Of a stretch of 64,000 bases of DNA, positions 1 through 9,630 are shown in pieces (the first letter of the stretch is position 1; every line of letters begins with the position of its first letter). The translations under genes and the position numbers were made by a program. The stretch lies in contig NC_135566.1 of assembly GCF_964340395.1 (NCBI RefSeq), positions 8,450,001 through 8,514,000 on the forward strand, read 5' to 3'. Source of the stretch: Glandiceps talaboti. Its lineage: Eukaryota; Hemichordata; Enteropneusta; Spengelidae. Under the pieces are notes generated by a model. The model saw nothing but the letters and a program-made list of their open reading frames with translations, was not told where the DNA came from and did not search any database.

Positions 1-222
1 TCACTCGCGCGCAGGCGCTCGGCAGCAACGCAACGACCTGACTGATCGACCGAACTCAATATTGCAATAGGTTCTAGCGAGAGAGGACGCTGTCTTCTTT
101 CCTTCACACTTCAATGCGCCCCAGACCGGTGGATGGTCTGAGAATACACTTGCAATTTCACGTACATGCAATACTTGAAGGTACAGCTATCAATTTGAAA
201 ATGATCACTTAGTGTACAATAC

Positions 223-393
223 CTTAAAAGCCCCTGTTTTCTGAAAGAGTTCACATTTGAAAAAGAGCTGTCTCCCTGCAAAACCGTCCATAGTTTTACT
301 TGTCATAACTTGGGTATAGTGAGCTTCTGGTTTGATTCTTTCCACCGCTTTTTGTACATCTTCGTACGAAATACAGTATTTTGTCGTGGCCAT
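223..393 (-). CDS. Serine/aspartate racemase-like, copy 1: exon 1 only
   Basis: First coding exon of a fold-type II PLP racemase. ATG is at 391-393, the frame runs 57 codons and ends in FQKTGAFK, followed by a GT donor (ac at 221-222). The last residue is Lys57, which by position matches the Schiff-base lysine (Lys56 of human serine racemase). The exon ends at the same codon as exon 1 of the other three copies, which supports the boundary. The remaining exons would lie left of base 1, so it cannot be judged functional or dead. It points away from copy 2, 9.2 kb to the right. Family assignment is firm; serine versus aspartate specificity cannot be read from this exon. Confidence 0.85.
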
Positions 394-665
394 GCCATCA
401 AGATAAAAATAGAGATGTCACTTGTTGGTATGAAACATGAAATATGAGATCATTAATTTCCTCTAACAGAATAATGCGTGCCACAAGCCAATGCCAGTAT
501 AGGTGGCAGGTAGTACGAGTATAGATGGCAAATCATCGGATGCGACTAAAAATAGAGATCGAAGTCGAATGAATAAATGGAAATAAAAATTAACTCAGAC
601 AAGCATGCCGAAACATGGCACATTAATACATGTTTGTCGTTTCCACAACATAGTCTAGCTGCTAC

Positions 666-743
666 ACCTCGGATGTTCTTCCGATACAATACGATTCACG
701 ACCGAACATCGCTATCGGATATCGAGGATGGAACATCCGAGGT
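666..743. mobile_element. 78-bp foldback element (MITE-like)
   Basis: ACCTCGGATGTTC at 666-678 is matched by its inverse GAACATCCGAGGT at 731-743. The match extends outward as CTA(C/G), and TCTAGC occurs just outside each end, a possible target duplication. The element is too short to encode anything. It could be a solo hairpin repeat or a very small non-autonomous transposon. Confidence 0.5.
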
Positions 744-1117
744 CTAGCAAAAGTGATCTCTGCAGTTCAGGGATATAAATAACTGCCAATCAGAGAACCG
801 CATTGGCGACAAACACAAACAGAGGACAATAGCTAATTTTTTTCAGGGGCTTGTAAAAATAACCACCAATGCGTGTGAATAACAATGTCTACACACTCAT
901 CAAACTCACAATTACCATAAACTGATGATAAGACGTTATCATCGCACGATATTGGACATTAGAGTATTAGCATTATAGAGGTCATGGGTTATTGAATATA
1001 TTAACACATATATATGCATAGATCGTCCAACTATAGACTCTCCATCAAGGAGGGTCTATGGTCCAACCCACGGCCATATGTGATCTCAATGGAATGTGAA
1101 GTATAGAAATGACATTA

Positions 1118-1193
1118 GCTAGAGTTCGGGCAAGCCCTCACTGCGAACTTCGTTTGCTTATCGCCGTATCGGAAGAAAGCCCGAACGTCTAGC
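1118..1193. mobile_element. 76-bp foldback element (MITE-like)
   Basis: GCTAGAGTTCGGGC at 1118 is mirrored by GCCCGAACGTCTAGC at 1179-1193 with a one-base length difference. Like the foldback at 666-743 its ends read GCTAGA-type, so both may belong to one class of tiny inverted-repeat elements. Confidence 0.45.
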
Positions 1194-1445
1194 AGCAAGA
1201 CTAGTCTGACTGCCACTCAACAATCCTACGTATTTCTTTCTCACAGTGATATGGCAATGTTACAATAGTGGCCGCTGGGGTCGCTGTAACAAATTAAGGC
1301 CAAGGTTGATCGGAATAAATGAAGGCACCAGACCCAGAAGGATTCAACGTTGACAAGATGCATGCAGACAAAGAGTATCAAATAAACACATTCTCTTGTG
1401 CAACCGCCATGTTGTAGGAAAGAAAAAGATTGAATATACAAAATG

Positions 1446-1449
1446 GTTA

Positions 1450-1497
<48 letters not shown>

Positions 1498-1534
1498 GTA
1501 GGTAGGTAGGTAGGTAGGTAGGTAGGTAGGTAAC

Positions 1535-1572
<38 letters not shown>

Positions 1573-1575
1573 ATA
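1446..1575. repeat. Compound (GTTA)n-(GGTA)n-(GTTA)n microsatellite
   Basis: About 50 bp of TTAG repeats, then about 35 bp of TAGG repeats, then again TTAG repeats. The symmetric layout suggests point mutation plus slippage within one original array. It is not the TTAGGG telomere repeat. Confidence 0.95.
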
Positions 1576-2330
1576 GAAAAGGTTGGTCAAAAATGAAATA
1601 GGACCCTGGCTTTGAAACACTTTCACGGGGCTGCAGAAAGGTTTGAAATGAGAAAACCGAAAAAAATGTTCTTTACTAATGTTGACATAGGCATTTTATG
1701 TGGAACCTCCGATAGGTAGTTGGTGGTGGACCGTCAAAAAATGGAATATACTTACTATTCTAGACTCCAGCACAGGTGTCGATCATAAAACATGTGTGCT
1801 ATGAACGTTGTTCCCTCCGTCGTGTATATGAGGCCTTTTTTATACACAAACAGGACAACACACCCAGGCAACACTAAAAACCGACAGACCGAGACAAAAT
1901 GGCCATGGGTGACAGTAACCCCATAATTCAACATAGTGTAAGTATACCAGGTTGTCGTAGGGGGAATAGACGCTCTCAGGGTATAGCTCGTGGTAGGGGG
2001 AAGTGTTACGGATGACAGAATACAACTTTTTAAATATTCGCTAAGTTTTGATGTTTTGCGAGGTCACCGTAAACTCTCAGCTGTCATGAATTACTACTTA
2101 GAACAAATTTTTGCATTTCACGAATAGTGTTCTTCGAATATGACAACATTAAGTTATTATAAGATCAACAGTGTCAAATAATGACTGATTACTAACGGTT
2201 GGAAGAACGATGACGTGATCACATTGTTTAGCTAGTTTTCATTTTTGTCAATATCATTTGCATTGAATTAAGGCGACGGCAATACTTCCATTTTATTCAT
2301 TTATGGTGCTACCATCATCATCCATTCTAC

Positions 2331-3044
2331 CACTTCAGCATACCCTGAACTCAGCAGCCAGAATTTTGTCTCGCACTCGGAAATATGACCACATCACCCC
2401 TATACTTATGGAATTACACTGGCTACAGTACACTACAGAATCCAATACAAGATCCTGCTACTCGCGTACAAAGCTCTGAACAACGCTGCTCCTGTTTATA
2501 TATCTGATCTAATCAACCTGAAAGTGTCATCCAGAGTTCTCCGATCAAATGACAAAATCCTACTTCATGTACCACGGAGTAACCAGAAGACCTATGGTGA
2601 TCGTGCTTTCTCGCGTACCGCCCCCCCCCCCCCTCACTTGGAACAATGTCCCTCTAAAAGTGCGCCAGTCACCCAGCCTTGATATTTTTAAGAAGCGAAT
2701 CAAGACTTATCTGTTTAGCAGAGCCTACTGACATCTCTATATACCCACACTTTTGTAAAGCGCCATTGACTCTCACCGCTGGGGGCTCTGCCTACGAGAC
2801 CTCCTCAAACTTTTTTTTATAGGGGTGGGGGGTTCTCGTAGGCAGCGCCCCCAGCGACGAGAGTCTTGGTAACCGAGACTAACAAATAGTAGTTCTAGAG
2901 ATGGGAGTATTAACAGTAGACTATTTGTTTGTTCAAAACTTGCTTGAATCCTATAATAATGGTAGCTTTTGGTGTTAGCTACTGTGTAGAGGCTGATTTA
3001 GGATAAAACCATTTGATTTCATTTGATTTGATTTGATTTGATTT
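2331..3044 (+). mobile_element. Non-LTR retrotransposon 3' end (L2/CR1-like LINE fragment)
   Basis: With a few frame breaks, the plus strand reads the C-terminal tail of a LINE reverse transcriptase: segments such as LNSAARILSRTRKYDHITP, LLAYKALNNAAPVYISDL and WNNVPLKVRQSPSLDIFKKR. The last segment ends at a TGA at 2729. The C run at 2623-2634 interrupts the frame. The 3' untranslated part holds an inverted repeat (2768-2867), and the element ends in a short (ATTTG)n tail at about 3009-3044, as expected for target-primed integration. It is 5'-truncated and has no endonuclease or RT core, so it is dead. The clade is inferred from the tail only. Confidence 0.8.
2768..2867. repeat. Inverted repeat in LINE 3' UTR
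   Basis: Arms of about 34 bp share the core GCTGGGGGC-TCTGCCTACGAGA and its inverse, with a loop of about 30 bases containing T8. As RNA this would fold into a stable hairpin near the LINE 3' end, possibly part of the RT recognition structure. Confidence 0.6.
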
Positions 3045-5620
3045 CCGGGGAGTGTTTGATGATTTTCCAGAAAAAAAGTATAGAAAAGTGGTAAAAGGAA
3101 GGTCAGAATAGCGCATCGTCGCAAACCACGGCCTGTTTTACGGCAACGTTCTTAACGAGCCTCCCACTTTTATTTCGAAATGTAGTGCTAGAAATAATAG
3201 TTCTTGCTTGCGAGAATGGAATATCGTTCCTCTTATGGTTTTGATTCAAACGAACGGTAGTAAGTGAGGTCAAAACATACTACTTACTTGCAAACTGTGC
3301 GAATTTAATTACCAGTAGATGTATGGCGAAGCATTTAAGTAACTTGACATTATTAAACCCTATTTATAGGGTGTCACGCTTTCAAGCATATAACTCAAAT
3401 AAAAGCAACAAAAGAGAAAATACCGACAAAATATGAATGCAATTAAATGGCATTATACTACTTACTATATTACGACTGGTATCGTCTCGCCACAAATAAT
3501 ATCATTAAATTCAAATGAACCAAAGCTTAAGCTTATGCACATCAACAAGTAGAGTAGAGCAAACCAACTTTTACTTCCAGGATAAGCAAAAATATTAATA
3601 TTTTACAAAAATACCGAAGAATTTGCCAAAAATAGATATTTACATACATATATCACCTTTTCATGAAGATCTATGGGTGATCTGGGTTGGGCCCGTTGAA
3701 CAGCTGTCTTATTTCTCCTGGCCTAAATATTAAAATAGGTGAAATCGCTACTGCTGGCAAAATCTTACACGTGGCTAACCTCAGTGTGACTGTGCTGCAG
3801 AACAGCCATCCCATGGATAACATCTTTATTCAATAGCATAGGTACCTGGGACTTAACAGTACTTATATATGTCTAAAAGAAGATGGCTTAGAAAATGCTT
3901 AATTTTGGTGGTGGTGGTGGTGGTGGTGGTGGTGGTGGTGGTGGTGACCTTAGGGGAGGGTCATACATTTGCAGACCACACGTTTGGGAAGGGTCATCGC
4001 TTTTTCACCCCTATCTCGCGCAATTCCCCCCCCCCCCTGGTAATTTACGTCCAGTCCCCTATGACCCTATAGGCTTGCTGCTCGATCTCTCGAGCTATTC
4101 TGCTCACTGTGGAGATGAATGAAGGTGACTGAAGGTCACTAAATAGTGAGGGCGACAGCCCGGCTCAGGCGTTCACCTTCAATTGCACCTTTCAGAAACA
4201 GTGTTGAGAAGAAAGTCCAAGGTCTAGCAGCTACACTACTATGGAGGTCGCTCATTCTCATATGTCGCCCCCAAACGAAAAGAACAGAACATTGTTCTCG
4301 AGACATTGATTGATTGCAGGGGTCATGGATGAGTCGATTGTTCAATTTCTTTTCAAATTTAAAATAAACCATAAGCAAAGAAGCGTTGAAGAATGGATGA
4401 AGTGACATATTTTCGATTTCTGGTCAAAGTTGTCTGACCTTAGTAAAATAGTTGAATGGTTCTTCTGGCACCGTAATTGCAGACAAAGCTTTACATTGTT
4501 GAAATAGGGAACTATTCTTCTGGCATGAATATACAATCATGTGAATGTCGTACCTATGTACACGTATAGCCTTAGCTTGTTTAAAAAAGCTCACCCTAGT
4601 CATCAAATTTAACACCGTTCGCTGTCCACCGAGCATTGTAGCCTTATCTCAGGTATGTGTGTACACCTTTTCTATTTCCTGCTTTGATCTTTCAATAACA
4701 TGACGTTATATATAGCCAGTCCCCAAAAACATATACAAGTAGAAACAAGACACTCAAATTACTACTAAAACGTTCGTAGTGCGAGAGATATTTATTTTTA
4801 AAACATTTTAGGTACGATTCAAAGTAACGACGTGGTAAGTATGACTACAAAGAACTACCTTATATACACCATCACAAGCCAATCTCAACGTGGGTTTTTG
4901 TTGTTGGATTGGAAGAAAGGTTTTATAATATGTTTTTTTTATTGATGCCAGCTTGCGCATCCACTATTTCTGGCGAGCCCTCACAATTTTTGCGATTTTA
5001 TTATTTCCTTCTCGAATATGTAAAAAAAAAACGTTTAGGGTGGGCAGTGGAAAATTAGTTAATGTAAGTATTACGTACGCCATCATATAGACTACAACGT
5101 AAAATATAGGGAATCTTGTTTTCTATAGCATTTTGGTCACAAAATACTCAAAGTATTGTTACATGCATAATAATTTGATCGCTAACTGACTTATACGAAT
5201 GTCCGTATGACCTCAAACAGCTTGTAGCACTAGTACAATAGAATATGTCCTGAGACAGCTTGTTACACTTACAGTACAATAGGAAATGCGAAGGTCAACC
5301 ATGTGTCCTGAGACAGCATGATACAGTACAATGGAAAAGAGAGTGATCTCTGGTAGCATAATTAATTCTTTGTAATTAATTATACAAGGTCAAGAGCTGA
5401 CACAGCACTAAAGACAAAAGGAGGGTATTGAAGCAACTCAATAAAAGAATTCATTAATATCAATAAGTTCATGTCAGAGATATGAAATTTTAATCCAATC
5501 GGCAATCTTAAATATTAGAGATGTGAGGTTTTAATCCAATCAACAGTCTTGAAATGATTTGAGGCTTAGAATATGAATTGTGGTGTGTTTTGTATATGTA
5601 CAAATGCCCAGTTTCGGTGC
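3045..5620. other. Intergenic; no gene seen apart from a relic 5' exon
   Basis: The open frames at 3869-4122 are products of the (GGT)n run at 3906-3945 and a C11 run. The minus-strand frames at 4139-4636 have no domain I recognise. One block (about 4600-4655) resembles the untranslated first exon of the secreted-peptide gene at 22.2 kb and is listed separately. Confidence 0.5.
4600..4655 (+). pseudogene. Relic copy of the secreted-peptide gene's 5' untranslated exon
   Basis: The sequence at about 4600-4655 matches 22190-22245, sharing CTGTCCAC(C/T)GAGCA and then (C)AGGTATG, an exon end with a GT donor. I found no matching coding exon in the following kilobase. This looks like a partial duplication or a decayed paralogue. 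Similarity was judged by eye over about 50 bases. Confidence 0.4.
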
Positions 5621-5836
<216 letters not shown>

Positions 5837-5850
5837 CATTTTAATTTATT

Positions 5851-6418
5851 ATTCCAGTTCCAAAGCATTGGAAACTCTGTCATTCTACTTATTTTATAGA
5901 GTTGTGGTTGTCATTCCACTTGTTTTACAGTGCAGAGGGTGTCATTCAACTAACTAATTGCAGAAAAAAGTTGGCATTCCACTGTTTACATACTTGAAAT
6001 GCTGTCATTCCAGTTTCAAAGCATTGAAAATGCTGTCATTCCACTTATTTTAAAGAGTGGCGGCTGTCATTCCACTGGTTTTACAGTGCAGGGGGTGTCA
6101 TTCAACTAACTGAATTTAGAAAAGTGTCATTCCACTGTTTACATACTGTAAATGCTGTCATTCCAGTTTCAAAGCATTGAAAATGCTGTCATTCCACTTA
6201 TGCTATAGAGTGGCGGCTGTCATTCCACTGGTTTTATAGTGCAGAGGGTGTCATTCAACTAATTGAATGTGGAAAAGGGTGCCATTCCACTGTTTACATA
6301 CTGGAAATATTGTTATTCCAGTTCCAAAGCATTGGAAATGCTGTCATTCCACTTATTTTATAGAGTGGTGGCTGTCATTCCAATTATTTTATAGTGCAGA
6401 GGGTGTCATTCAACTAAC
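5851..6418 (+). repeat. 155-bp minisatellite, left part
   Basis: Phase marker GTCATTCAAC recurs at 5941, 6097, 6250 and 6405, giving periods of 156, 153 and 155 bp. Each unit contains about five variants of TGTCATTCCA spaced ~30 bp, so the unit arose from a shorter repeat. The array is interrupted by the LTR element and resumes at 8598. Confidence 0.85.
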
Positions 6419-6846
6419 TGTCACAGTTACAATTTTGTTATTCAGTGTTAGGTTTTGTTTTAGTTATGTAACTTTCTGTCCTTGTACTTATGTAAATTTC
6501 TTTACCTTCATGAATTTCATTAGATACTAGTAGTCAAATAGTTTTAGACAGGTGTACCGTGTCAGGTATAAAAAGCCCAACACACAGGTCACCGGTACAT
6601 TCATTTTTTGTGTAGCCAGCAAGGCAACAACCTACCTCTTTCACTTTGTACTTCAGGTTAGTTATATTCTCTTTTTCCTTTTGTGACATTCATTTTTTGT
6701 GTAGCCAGCAAGGCAACAACCTACCTCTTTCACTTTGTACTTCAGCTCCTGTCCTTTCCGTTATGTGTGTACGTTGTAATAAAGTTTATTTGAGTTAACT
6801 GCATCAACTGGTATGATATTTGGAGTGTGAGGCGGCAACCGTGACA
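6419..6846 (+). repeat. 5' LTR
   Basis: 428 bp. It has a TATA box (TATAAAAAG near 6567), AATAAA at 6777-6783, and two copies of an 89-bp internal repeat (starting 6597 and 6686). It also has a ~51-bp segment after GTTATGTAAAT that the 3' LTR lacks. Confidence 0.85.
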
Positions 6847-6848
6847 AA

Positions 6849-6862
6849 TGGCGTAGTCGGCA
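6849..6862 (+). promoter_or_regulatory. Primer-binding site, tRNA-Ser type
   Basis: TGGCGTAGTCGGCA is complementary over 14 bases to the 3' end (with CCA) of eukaryotic tRNA-Ser of the AGA/TGA class as I know it. The position just after the 5' LTR is the expected one. Confidence 0.75.
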
Positions 6863-6902
6863 CTCTATAGCAACATACGGGTCTTCTTCATATGTACCTG
6901 CT

Positions 6903-7769
6903 ATGGTTCATGCATATAATGCTACAAAGTGTGAAAGCACTGGGTATTCTCCCTTTTTCCTCATGTTTGGAAGGGAACCAAGGTTACCGGTCGATTTAGT
7001 AACAGCCACTGATCAGTGTAACAAAGATTCTGTCAGAAGTGTTTCAGATTATGTCAGAAAACTAGGTGACAAATTGAACTATGCTTACAAATCTGCATCA
7101 GAGAAATCCGAAAGGGCTGGAAATAGACACAAGGTGTTATATGATAGGAAAGTAAGGGAAGCTATCATACAACCTGGGGATGTTGTTTTAGTAAAAAATG
7201 TAGCACCTAAATCAAATTACAAATTAGCTGATAAATGGGAAGAAGACCCGTATGTTGTTCTATCTCAACCAACCAGTGATATTCCGGTGTATGTCGTTCA
7301 GAAAAAGGGGGGTAAAAGTAGGAAACGTACCCTGCATAGAAACCTACTTCTCCCTTTACCTGAATACAGTACTGAAGTAGATGAGAAACCCATGTCTAGA
7401 CTAGCTCATAGACAAAGTAAGAAAGTGGAAGAGATAATTAATTCATCCAGTTCAAATGACGAGGGGGAGGAAGAATGTCCCTTTATGATCCAAGTAAACA
7501 CACTAAATCCTTGTGCACCAGAATATATCCCCTTGCATAAGAGAGAGTTTGCGGATCGCATTCATAATATTTCCCATGATATTTCACATGACACGCATGA
7601 CACGTATGTCACCTCCAGAAACGACACTTCACATGATTCACTAGAAACAGAAAATACATTAAGTTTAACTGATAGGACGAATGAATCAGAAGTAGGTTTA
7701 AGCATGGATGTATTAGTGATACATCCATGGTTTAAGACGGTCTACAAGACACAGAAAACCTCCAGATAG
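6903..7769 (+). pseudogene. Gypsy integrase C-terminal fragment
   Basis: A 288-codon frame. It starts inside the integrase core (HAYNAT, then STGYSPFFLMFGREPRLP) and passes through a GPY/F-type DNA-binding domain (QPGDVVLVKN, then LADKWEEDPYVV, RTLHRNLLLPLP). It ends in a low-complexity acidic/Ser-rich tail. The catalytic D,D,E residues lie in the deleted part. Near 7735 the frame appears to shift: the next frame reads RSTRHRKPPDRF and ends at 7849, the usual end of gypsy polyproteins. The ATG at 6903 is probably just an internal methionine. Non-functional. Confidence 0.85.
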
Positions 7770-8131
7770 ATTTGTACCGGGTGAATGGTCCCGAAATTTA
7801 GTTCAACATGTCCAGCAGCTTAAACCATACTTCACTTTAGAAATTTAATGTCAATTTATTTGAGAGAGAGAAAGAATTTTCGATTTTTTGTTATATTTAA
7901 TCGTTATTTGCCATTTAGTAGAGTTAAGTTTGTGCTGTGATGTTAATAGATCACTCAAAAGAACTCTCTAAGACAACAGAGATTTGTAATGTTAAGACAT
8001 CACTCAAAAGAACTCCCTAAGACAACAAAGATTGGTAAATTTGAATTGTAAATTTTTCTTTACGTCTAGCCAGAATGTATGTACGAAGTAGTCTAAATGA
8101 CGAGGACGCCATTTCCTCAAGCGGGGGAGTA

Positions 8132-8597
8132 TGTCACAGTTACAATTTTGTTATTCAGTGTTAGGTTTTGTTTTAGTTATGTAACTTTCTGTCCTTGTAG
8201 TTATGTAAATCAGGTGTACCGTGTCAGGTATAAAAAGCCCAACACACAGGTCACCGGTACATTCATTTTTTGTGTAGCCAGCAAGGCAACAACCTACCTC
8301 TTTCACTTTGTACTTCAGGTTAGTTATATTCTCTTTTTCCTTTTGTGACATTCATTTTTTGTGTAGCCAGCAAGGCAACAACCTACCTCTTTCACTTTGT
8401 ACTTCAGGTTAGTTATATTCTCTTTTTCCTTTTGTGACATTCATTTTTTGTGTAGCCAGCAAGGCAACAACCTACCTCTTTCACTTTGTACTTCAGCTCC
8501 TGTCCTTTCCGTTATGTGTGTACGTTGTAATAAAGTTTATTTGAGTTAACTGCATCAACTGGTATGATATTTGGAGTGTGAGGCGGCAACCGTGACA
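8132..8597 (+). repeat. 3' LTR
   Basis: 466 bp, with three copies of the 89-bp internal repeat (starting 8259, 8348 and 8437) where the 5' LTR has two. It lacks the 51-bp segment. Core lengths agree: 428-51 = 466-89 = 377 bp. Confidence 0.85.
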
Positions 8598-8815
8598 AAA
8601 CTGAATGTAGAAAAGGGTGTCATTCCACTGTTTACATACTGGAAATGCTGTCATTCCAGTTCCAAAGCATTGGAAATGCTGTCATTCCACTTATTTTATA
8701 GAGTGGTGGCTGTCTTCCAATTATTTTATAGTGCAGAGGGTGTCATTCAACTAACTGAATGTAGAAAAGGGTGTCATTCCACTGTTTACATACTGGAAAT
8801 GCTGTCACTCTCATA
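8598..8815 (+). repeat. 155-bp minisatellite, right part
   Basis: Continuation of the array at 5851-6418 after the LTR insertion. The marker GTCATTCAAC recurs at 8742. The repeat decays after about 8815. Confidence 0.8.
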
Positions 8816-9167
8816 TCTCATATCCGACTCAACTTCTGTATGTACGTACCAGGATCACACTTGAACTTTAAAGGGAATTAGCTCAGACTACACACAGTTT
8901 GTGTTTAAAGATCTACACTGGAAATCAAGGCAAAACACCCAGCATAGTGCCTCGTTCATTGACTTCCCGCGAAGCCAAGTGCCCTTACCAAAATACTGAA
9001 GAGTGCCTGTCAGTCCCCAGTGTTCTTTATTGTGACGTCCTTAAAGTCTAAATTTACGTACGCATGGCCAATGGCCAAATAATTAATGCAATCCATATAA
9101 CGCTTTTCTCGGCGTGCAATCGTGCCCTAAAAGTATTCTCAAAACATTGATGAATGATCACTATGAA

Positions 9168-9449
9168 TCCCACACCCTGGAATCCCAGATATTTATGAAA
9201 TGCAGACTGTCGTTTCATGTATTCGAGTATGCTTGGAATCCTGTGTGGTCTGAATCCGATATCCTTGAGACAGTCTATTGACCTTTCAGTCAAACTAGGA
9301 CATGCGATTTCCACACCCTGGAATCCCAGATATTTATGAAATGCAGACTGTCGTTTCATGTATTCGAGTATGCTTGGAATCCTGTGTGGTCTGAATCCGA
9401 TATCCTTGAGACAGTCTATTGACCTTTCAGTCAAACTAGGACATGCGAT
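9168..9449. repeat. 141-bp direct tandem duplication
   Basis: Two apparently identical 141-bp copies (9168-9308 and 9309-9449; CACACCCTGG at 9171 and 9312). As 141 is a multiple of three, a minus-strand frame stays open through both, but no domain is recognisable. The lack of divergence implies a very recent duplication or an assembly artefact. Confidence 0.85.
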
Positions 9450-9630
9450 GTTGTTAAAATATTAAGTTTACTGAAAATATGAATGTCATCTGTGACACTA
9501 TAATATAACTCCGATAAGAATTACTGTCATCATTTTCTCTGTCATAGAAGTGGGTACCCGTCCCCCTTACAGCAACACGTAACAGCTGCCCTCGATAGCA
9601 AATTGTGGTTGAAATAACAATTTCACCATC

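Larger units (their letters stand above)
394..2330. other. Upstream of racemase copy 1; no gene seen
   Basis: I see no convincing coding exon here. It holds two ~80-bp foldback elements (666-743 and 1118-1193) and a compound tetranucleotide repeat (1446-1575), listed separately. The short open frames on the minus strand at 1241-1441 and 1840-2025 have no recognisable domain or splice context. Confidence 0.6.
6419..8597 (+). mobile_element. Ty3/gypsy LTR retrotransposon, internal deletion derivative
   Basis: A 2,179-bp element with recognisable LTRs (6419-6846, 8132-8597) that begin TGTCAC and end GTGACA. A primer-binding site lies two bases after the 5' LTR, and a G-rich polypurine tract (AAGCGGGGGAGTA, 8119-8131) abuts the 3' LTR. 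The 1,285-bp interior holds only the integrase C-terminus; gag, protease, reverse transcriptase and RNase H are absent, so it cannot move by itself. It sits inside the 155-bp minisatellite. Flanks are taac on the left and aaac on the right, an imperfect 4-bp target duplication at best. Confidence 0.88.

Noticed and set aside
1446-1575. Interstitial telomere repeat
   Set aside because: Unit is TTAG/TAGG, not TTAGGG.
3869-4122. Poly-Val and poly-Gly open frames
   Set aside because: Artefacts of a (GGT)n run and C homopolymer.
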